The position numbers and the translations under genes are program-made. This document shows, in pieces, positions 32,368 through 37,208 of a stretch of 37,208 nt of DNA; positions within the stretch are counted from its first letter, which is position 1; each line of letters starts with the position of its first letter. The notes beneath the pieces were generated by a model, which had not been told where the DNA came from, did no database searches, and saw nothing but the letters and a program-made list of their open reading frames with translations. This DNA is from CAYHZL01 sp964361075 (GTDB lineage: Bacteria; Bacteroidota; Ignavibacteria; UBA10030; UBA8401). The stretch lies in the NCBI GenBank assembly GCA_964361075.1, contig CAYHZL010000010.1, forward strand, positions 1-37,208, given 5' to 3'.

Positions 32368-33042
32368 ATGAGAGACACGATAGCTTCATCATATCATATT
32401 TTTCGAAAAGAAATTCTTTCTGAATTTCGTACGCGTTACGCATTGAACGCATTGATAATGTTTGTTGTAACGACATTGTCTATTATTTTATTTTCACTTG
32501 GCAATGAAAATGTTTCCAAAGATGTGTTGTGCGGTTTGCTGTGGATTGTAATTTTCTTTAGCGCAATGTCCGGACTTTCAAGAACTTTTGTAGGAGAGGA
32601 AGAACGCGGAACAGTTTTTACATTACAACTGTTGACAGGCTCGCAACAAATATATTTTGGAAAGCTTGTCTATAACTTTGTTCTGATTCTTTCACTGAAT
32701 ATAATTATTGCCGTTGCCTATCAAATTGTTGTCAAAGATTTTTCAATTCAAAACCAATCAATATTTTGGATAACATTATTGCTCGGCAGCATCGGATTAG
32801 CCGGTGCATCTACAATTCTTGCAGCTATTATTGCAAAGGCAAATACAAAAGGAACTTTATTTCCTGTTTTGGCATTTCCTATATTGTTGCCGTTGCTGCT
32901 TACAGCAATTAACGCAACAAAGTTAGCTTCCGACGGTGCGTTTATGCGGGAAGCGTTACAAGAATTTCAAATTTTAATTTCTTATTCGGTTGTTCTAATT
33001 ACCGCTTCAATTATTTTATTTGAATTTGTTTGGAGAGAGTAA
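32368..33042 (+). CDS. ccmB: Heme exporter membrane protein CcmB
   Basis: A 224-residue polytopic membrane protein with about six transmembrane helices. The CcmB core is recognisable: FRKEILSEFRTRYALNALIM at residues 11-30, SGLSRTFVGEEERGTVFTLQ near 68-87, and SIGLAGASTILAAI further on. It is the membrane partner of CcmA. It starts 18 bp after ccmA and is 3 bp from ccmC. Confidence 0.92.
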   Translation: MRDTIASSYHIFRKEILSEFRTRYALNALIMFVVTTLSIILFSLGNENVSKDVLCGLLWIVIFFSAMSGLSRTFVGEEERGTVFTLQLLTGSQQIYFGKLVYNFVLILSLNIIIAVAYQIVVKDFSIQNQSIFWITLLLGSIGLAGASTILAAIIAKANTKGTLFPVLAFPILLPLLLTAINATKLASDGAFMREALQEFQILISYSVVLITASIILFEFVWRE

Positions 33043-33045
33043 GTA

Positions 33046-33756
33046 ATGAAAACTTTTGGGAAAATTTTTCTTGCAATTTGGCTGACCATTGTGATGATCG
33101 TTGGATTTGTTTTTCCGATGGTTTCTTCACCACAACATTGGTACGAGTTGCCATTTATACCGGGGCTTGAAGAAAAAGCACGGAATATTTTCTTTCACGT
33201 TCCGATGGCGTGGACAACAGTGGTCGCTTTTATTGCTTCGATGTTTTATGCAATCCAATATTTACGAACGAAAGATATGCAGTACGATCTTCGTTCGACT
33301 TCAGCCGCAGGACTTGGAATGATGTTTTGTATTTTAGCAACCATTACCGGTTCGATCTGGTCGCGGTTTAATTGGGGTTCATTTTGGAATTGGGATCCAC
33401 GACAAACTTCAATTTTTGTTTTGTTGCTGATTTATGCGGCATACTTTGCACTTCGTTCGGCGATTGATACAGAAGAGAAGAGAGCGACACTTTCTTCGGT
33501 GTATGCAATTATCGCGAGTGTTACCGTTCCATTTTTTGTTTTTGTTATGCCGCGCATCATGACGGGTTTGCATCCGGGTTCAAAAGGTGATGAAAATGGC
33601 GCTGTGCCTGTTGCACAATTAAAAATGCCGCCGAACATGCTCATGATTTTTCTTGCATCAATTTTTGGTTTCACTGCGTTATATTTTTGGTTATTCAATT
33701 TAAAAGTACGAACTGCAACTATTGAAGAAAAAATTAAAGAACACGGAGAACAGTAA
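33046..33756 (+). CDS. ccmC: Heme-handling protein CcmC
   Basis: A 236-residue membrane protein with six predicted helices and the tryptophan-rich WWD motif WGSFWNWDPRQTS, followed by FVLLLIYAAYFALR. The flanking external histidines that bind heme are candidates in FFHVPMAW and TGLHPGSKG. CcmC loads heme on CcmE. Start and length are normal. Confidence 0.95.
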   Translation: MKTFGKIFLAIWLTIVMIVGFVFPMVSSPQHWYELPFIPGLEEKARNIFFHVPMAWTTVVAFIASMFYAIQYLRTKDMQYDLRSTSAAGLGMMFCILATITGSIWSRFNWGSFWNWDPRQTSIFVLLLIYAAYFALRSAIDTEEKRATLSSVYAIIASVTVPFFVFVMPRIMTGLHPGSKGDENGAVPVAQLKMPPNMLMIFLASIFGFTALYFWLFNLKVRTATIEEKIKEHGEQ

Positions 33757-33757
33757 T

Positions 33758-33889
33758 ATGGAATATTTAGAACAACATCAGCTATTCATTGTATTAATAG
33801 TCGTGTTAACGAATTGGTTCGGATTGCTTTGGTATTTATTCAAACTGGATTCAAAAATTAAAAAAATTGAACAATCATTGAAAAAATAA
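33758..33889 (+). CDS. CcmD-like small membrane protein
   Basis: A 43-residue ORF (MEYLEQHQLFIVLIVVLTNW and onward) with one transmembrane helix (about residues 8-28) and a basic C terminus (KLDSKIKKIEQSLKK). Position between ccmC and ccmE and the single helix with a charged tail match CcmD, which helps release holo-CcmE. It shares no base with ccmC (1-bp gap) and ends 10 bp before ccmE. It is too short for usual gene callers, hence easily missed. Confidence 0.75.
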   Translation: MEYLEQHQLFIVLIVVLTNWFGLLWYLFKLDSKIKKIEQSLKK

Positions 33890-33899
33890 AGGTGCGGAT

Positions 33900-34289
33900 A
33901 TGAAAATAAAATTAATTGTTGCAGGTGTCGTTGTTGTTGCGGCGCTAATATTTGGCGCAATGTCATTTGTGGAAAGCAATGTTGAGTACACTACTTTTTC
34001 AAAAGCTGAAGTAATGGCAAAGAAGGTTCAAGTAAAAGGTACTTGGGTGAAAGAAAAACCTTCTCAGTTTGATGCAGCAAAAGGTCAATTCACTTTCTAC
34101 ATGGTTGATGACAGCAATAAAGAAGTGAAAGTTATATTGGAAGGTGCGAAACCGAATAACTTTGAAATTGCAACAAGTATGGTTGCCAAAGGAAGATTTA
34201 AGGACGGATGTTTCCAAGCAAACGAAATACTCACCAAATGTCCTTCAAAGTACAATGGTGATGCAAGTGCAATGAAAAAAACTTTGTAA
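33900..34289 (+). CDS. ccmE: Cytochrome c heme chaperone CcmE, cysteine (CxxxY) type
   Basis: A 129-residue membrane-anchored OB-fold protein: one N-terminal helix (about 5-23), then the periplasmic barrel (VQVKGTWVKEKPSQFDAAKG, FTFYMVDDSNKEVKVILEGA, MVAKGRFKDGCFQANEILTK). The usual heme-binding HDxxY is replaced by KCPSKYN, with Cys114 and Tyr118. This CxxxY form is known from Desulfovibrio and archaea, where heme is bound through cysteine and the Ccm system can lack other components. There is an extra Cys104. ccmF follows only after 475 bp containing a MITE. Confidence 0.93.
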   Translation: MKIKLIVAGVVVVAALIFGAMSFVESNVEYTTFSKAEVMAKKVQVKGTWVKEKPSQFDAAKGQFTFYMVDDSNKEVKVILEGAKPNNFEIATSMVAKGRFKDGCFQANEILTKCPSKYNGDASAMKKTL

Positions 34290-34342
34290 TTACTAAACAA
34301 AAAAATTAAGCCACAGATTCACAGATTGAACATTAAAAAATT

Positions 34343-34537
34343 GTAACTACACAGCGTAATTGTTTATTCAAAAAATCCCCCTAACCCCCTTTTCAAGGGG
34401 GAATAAGAGCGAGGAAATCCCCCTTAAAAAGGGGGTGTCCCGATTTGCTTTTTAATCGGGATGGGGGATTCGTTTTTTTTGGAAATACTGAAATTATGCC
34501 GAAGGCATCCCTTCGGGACAAAAAATACACTGAGTAG
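34343..34537. mobile_element. MITE, family A, inverted copy between ccmE and ccmF
   Basis: A nearly identical, inverted copy of the 11412-11632 element, about 195 bp. The left end GTAACTACACAGCGT (34343-34357) is clear; the right end keeps ACACTGAGTAG (34527-34537) but has lost the final GTTAC. The hairpin CCGAAGG-CATC-CCTTCGG is compact here, whereas the other copy has about 22 extra bases in its loop. No flanking duplication is visible. It splits the ccm gene run and carries terminator-like hairpins on both strands. Confidence 0.8.
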
Positions 34538-34576
34538 CGCGTTCAGTACGCCTTCGGCGAATTTTTTTCAAAGAAA

Positions 34577-34634
34577 GTAACTCGAAATTTTCAATTTTTA
34601 ACCTCTTGATTTATTTGAGGTTACAACGAGTTAC
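34577..34634. repeat. Nested inverted repeat upstream of ccmF
   Basis: GTAACTCG (34577-34584) pairs with CGAGTTAC (34627-34634), and AACCTC (34600-34605) with GAGGTT (34617-34622) inside it. Ends start with GTAACT like the MITE termini, so it may be a decayed relative. A hairpin CGCC-TTCG-GGCG-like followed by seven T (about 34549-34567) precedes it. The remaining bases to ccmF hold the palindrome at 34712 and a CGACG/CGTCG hairpin at about 34671-34685. Confidence 0.5.
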
Positions 34635-34711
34635 TTAGGAGTTACAAAAAATTTTTCTTAATGAAGCACACCGACGCAAACGTCGAGGAATTCTTTCGAT
34701 TAAAATTTGTG

Positions 34712-34727
34712 ATTCGCCGCGGCGAAT
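34712..34727. promoter_or_regulatory. 16-bp perfect palindrome ATTCGCCGCGGCGAAT, copy 2
   Basis: Identical to the palindrome at 3641-3656, including flanking TGTG and GT, in the same orientation and at nearly the same distance (37 bp) from the start of the following gene, ccmF. Its position could overlap the promoter or the 5' end of the transcript. Confidence 0.5.
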
Positions 34728-34764
34728 GTGGCTATATTTTTATAGAAAGTAAAAGGAAAATTTT

Positions 34765-37068
34765 ATGATAGGTGCAATCATAGTTAAGATTGCTTTTGTT
34801 GCGTCGATCTTTTCTGTCATCGGGTATTGGTTTAACTTACGCCAACCTTCCGCACAAATATTAAAGTACTCAAGAGTCTTTTATCGAATTGCCGTAGCCG
34901 GAGTTGTTTCAGCTTCAGGGATGCTCATCTATTTATTGATGACTCATCAATTTCAATATTCGTACGTGTGGAATTATAGCTCGATAGACCTGCCGTTGCC
35001 ATTATTATTTTCAACATGGTATGCAGGACAAGAAGGAAGCTTCATGCTTTGGGCTTTCTACACGGGTATTATCGGAATATTTTTAATGTTGTATTCCGAT
35101 AAAAAAGGTTATGAATCTGAATTGATGATAATTTACGGAGCAATTTTTTCTTTTCTGTTGCTGATGTTGATCGTAAAAAATCCTTTCAAATTTATTTGGG
35201 AAACATTTCCCAATGAATTACTGCACACCGGACCAATTCCTGCCGGCTTGTTAAATTATCAATGGATAGATCAAGCAAAAGGTTTGTGGGGACAATTTCC
35301 AAGCGATGGAAAAGGACTTAATCCGTTGTTACAAAATTATTGGATGGTTATTCATCCTCCAATTCTTTTTATCGGTTTCACATCGATGTCGATTCCATTT
35401 GCGTACGCCGTTGCCGGAATGTTAAAACGTGATTACGTAAGTTGGATTCGCGTTGCAACACCGTGGACAGTTTTTGGCGCGCTTGCGTTAGGCACAGGAA
35501 TTATTCTTGGCGGTTACTGGGCATACGAAACATTAGGCTGGGGCGGTTATTGGGGTTGGGATCCGGTCGAAAATTCTTCTCTCGTGCCGTGGCTTGTTTG
35601 TATTGCCTCAATTCATACAATGCTTTCGCAACGGCGCAGCGGCGCCTTTATAAAAACAAATTTTGTGTTAAGTATGCTTTGTTTTGTGCTTGTACTGTAT
35701 TCAACATTTTTAACTCGCAGTGGTGTGCTCGGCGAAACTTCAGTGCATTCATTTGTTGAAGCAGGAATGTGGGTCTATTGGTTATTGCTCGGAGTAATAT
35801 TTTTATTCGTGGTTATTGGCTTCGGTCTGTTTTTTATGCGATGGAAAGAAATGCCGGTTGTACCTGTCGAACACAGTTTTGTATCGCGAGAATTTGCTCT
35901 CTTCCTCGGTGCATCAGCGTTAGTTTTTGCGTCAGTGTTTATTGTGATCGGAACATCATCGCCGATTATTACAAATATTTTCAAAGGAAAAATATCGGCA
36001 GTTGATCCATCGTATTATATCACTACGGTGCTGCCGTTGGGAATTTTTATTGCGTTACTCATTGGCGTTGCACAATTACTTTGGTGGAAAAATTCTAAAC
36101 GTGAAGTACTTATTCAAAGTCTCAAAGCGCCGATTATTCTTTCGACGCTTTTTGTTGTTGGAACGTATTTCATGGGTGCGCATCATCTGTCTATGATTCT
36201 GTTTTTATTTGTATCTGCCTTTGCGTTCTTTACAAATCTTATTGTAGGATTTAATATTATCAAAGGTAATCCAAAAATGGCAGGCGGCGCAATCGCTCAT
36301 ATTGGTATTGCGCTGATGTTTATCGGTTTTGTAGGATCAGCAAAATATGATACGAAGGAAACTATTTCGCTAGAGCAAGATAAACAAGTTGACGCGATGG
36401 GATACAAAATGAAATATGTCGGATACCATCCGATTGAGCGAGGACGATTTGCTTTTAATGTAGAAGTAGAACAAGAAGGAAAGAAATTTATTATTGCGCC
36501 GGTGATGTTTCAAACAGCAGATGGCAGTCAGCTTATTCGCAATCCTGATATTATCAACCTAATTACAAAAGATTTTTACTTGTCGCCGCTTTCGCTCGAA
36601 GAACCAAACAATTCTCTTGGTGAAGATATTACGATGTATGAAAATCAGGAAATTGAAAAAAATAATGTGAAGGTAAAATATCTCGGCAGAACTTTTTCAC
36701 AATCGCCGGAAACCGGAAACATAAATACTGTTTCTCTTGATGTTACGTACAATGGCAAGAAAGAAAATCTGAAACCATCAATGACAATGAAACGCGGTGA
36801 AGTGAACTTTATTCCCGTTACTATTACCGGAACAGATATATCATTAGTCATAAAAGCATTGCCACCCGGTAAACAAGAAGCAACTATAACACTTACTAAT
36901 CCGAAAGCTGTGCCGGTCAAAAAAAACGAGACTCTTGTTGTTGAAGCGAGTGTAAAACCATTTATCAATCTTGTTTGGCTTGGAACATTTTCGTTGATAG
37001 CAGGTTTTATTATTACCATTGTTCGCAGGGCGGGCGAAGCAAGGCAAAAGATTTTCGTTGAAGAATAA
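34765..37068 (+). CDS. ccmF: Cytochrome c heme lyase subunit CcmF
   Basis: A 767-residue polytopic membrane protein, part of the synthetase that attaches heme to apocytochrome c. The WWD motif WGGYWGWDPVENSSLVPWL is near residue 255, preceded by the heme-binding-type segments STWYAGQEGSFMLWAFY and YWMVIHPPILFIG. LTRSGVLGETSVHSF follows. A large periplasmic domain lies at about 530-730, before the final helix (LVWLGTFSLIAGFIITI). Length is longer than the usual 640-660 residues, mainly in that domain. It has its own upstream region, probably its own promoter, with ribosome site AAAAGGAAA. Confidence 0.95.
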   Translation: MIGAIIVKIAFVASIFSVIGYWFNLRQPSAQILKYSRVFYRIAVAGVVSASGMLIYLLMTHQFQYSYVWNYSSIDLPLPLLFSTWYAGQEGSFMLWAFYTGIIGIFLMLYSDKKGYESELMIIYGAIFSFLLLMLIVKNPFKFIWETFPNELLHTGPIPAGLLNYQWIDQAKGLWGQFPSDGKGLNPLLQNYWMVIHPPILFIGFTSMSIPFAYAVAGMLKRDYVSWIRVATPWTVFGALALGTGIILGGYWAYETLGWGGYWGWDPVENSSLVPWLVCIASIHTMLSQRRSGAFIKTNFVLSMLCFVLVLYSTFLTRSGVLGETSVHSFVEAGMWVYWLLLGVIFLFVVIGFGLFFMRWKEMPVVPVEHSFVSREFALFLGASALVFASVFIVIGTSSPIITNIFKGKISAVDPSYYITTVLPLGIFIALLIGVAQLLWWKNSKREVLIQSLKAPIILSTLFVVGTYFMGAHHLSMILFLFVSAFAFFTNLIVGFNIIKGNPKMAGGAIAHIGIALMFIGFVGSAKYDTKETISLEQDKQVDAMGYKMKYVGYHPIERGRFAFNVEVEQEGKKFIIAPVMFQTADGSQLIRNPDIINLITKDFYLSPLSLEEPNNSLGEDITMYENQEIEKNNVKVKYLGRTFSQSPETGNINTVSLDVTYNGKKENLKPSMTMKRGEVNFIPVTITGTDISLVIKALPPGKQEATITLTNPKAVPVKKNETLVVEASVKPFINLVWLGTFSLIAGFIITIVRRAGEARQKIFVEE

Positions 37069-37208
37069 ATAACTGATGTTACGCAAGGACATAAGATGGA
37101 GTCCACCTTGCCTAAAAAAATTGTGAAACCGTGTAATTTTCATTTCATTTGTTAATGTACTGCTTCAACAGGAAAATGACTTTTTCAAAAAATAATTTGG
37201 TGGAGTAA
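37069..37208. other. Intergenic end of window: start of an element shared with 13090-13107
   Basis: ATAACTGATGTTACGCAA (37069-37086) follows the ccmF stop immediately and is the exact complement of 13090-13107. GCAAGG (37083-37088) pairs with CCTTGC (37106-37111), a hairpin that may end the ccmF transcript, although no T-run follows. No gene is recognised here; a 17-codon frame ending at 37208 is too short to support. Confidence 0.45.

Overview
The window is an AT-rich bacterial chromosome segment with almost every gene on the + strand. I infer a Gram-negative member of the Ignavibacteria/Kapabacteria side of the Bacteroidota-Chlorobiota group. Reasons: a secreted protein ends in an NPFNP-containing, FlgD-like C-terminal domain of the kind used as a type IX secretion (T9SS) signal in these lineages; there are several outer-membrane-type lipoproteins with TPR repeats, including a BamD; and a eukaryote-like 6-pyruvoyl-tetrahydropterin synthase sits beside folE, a pterin route known from Chlorobi. 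No rRNA, tRNA, CRISPR array or full-length transposase was seen.

Layout. 1-2910: a repeat fragment, two thiol peroxidases, then a pterin cluster (PTPS, folE, SDR reductase). 3061-3552 (minus): a Spy/CpxP-like periplasmic protein. 3697-10290: a TPR lipoprotein, pyrK-pyrD (dihydroorotate dehydrogenase 1B), folC and rho. 10326-11640: a decayed restriction-modification locus (5'-truncated endonuclease remnant, doubly broken methyltransferase with a pentanucleotide repeat) followed by a 221-bp MITE with a perfect 8-bp target duplication. 11732-15437: thiolase, 3-hydroxybutyryl-CoA dehydrogenase and acyl-CoA dehydrogenase, a short-chain acyl-CoA set in which every gap holds a small palindromic element. 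15783-19261: a complete single-chain (Type IIG/ISP-like) restriction-modification enzyme, followed by a short ORF and the orphan 3' end of a second related enzyme. 19390-19866: two small conserved-looking proteins. 20022-22720: LemA, two TPM-domain proteins and an odd response regulator. 22730-34289: a nearly gapless run of nitrilase-family hydrolase, glutamate dehydrogenase, membrane protein, CapA-like lipoprotein, BamD, thioesterase, FG-GAP repeat protein, secreted metalloprotease, then ccmA-B-C-D-E. 34765-37068: ccmF, separated from ccmE by another copy of the MITE.

Themes. (i) Cytochrome c maturation is of the Ccm type, but CcmE carries the CxxxY heme-attachment motif instead of HxxxY. 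(ii) The accessory part (10.3-19.4 kb) records repeated gain, decay and replacement of restriction-modification genes. (iii) Small non-autonomous elements of at least two families fill the intergenic spaces. (iv) An identical 16-bp perfect palindrome lies about 40 bp upstream of two unlinked genes (TPR lipoprotein and ccmF), which looks like either an operator or a dispersed repeat. I see no wholly unknown multi-gene system. The most unusual items are the restriction-modification scars, the MITE family, the paired palindromes and the cysteine-type CcmE.
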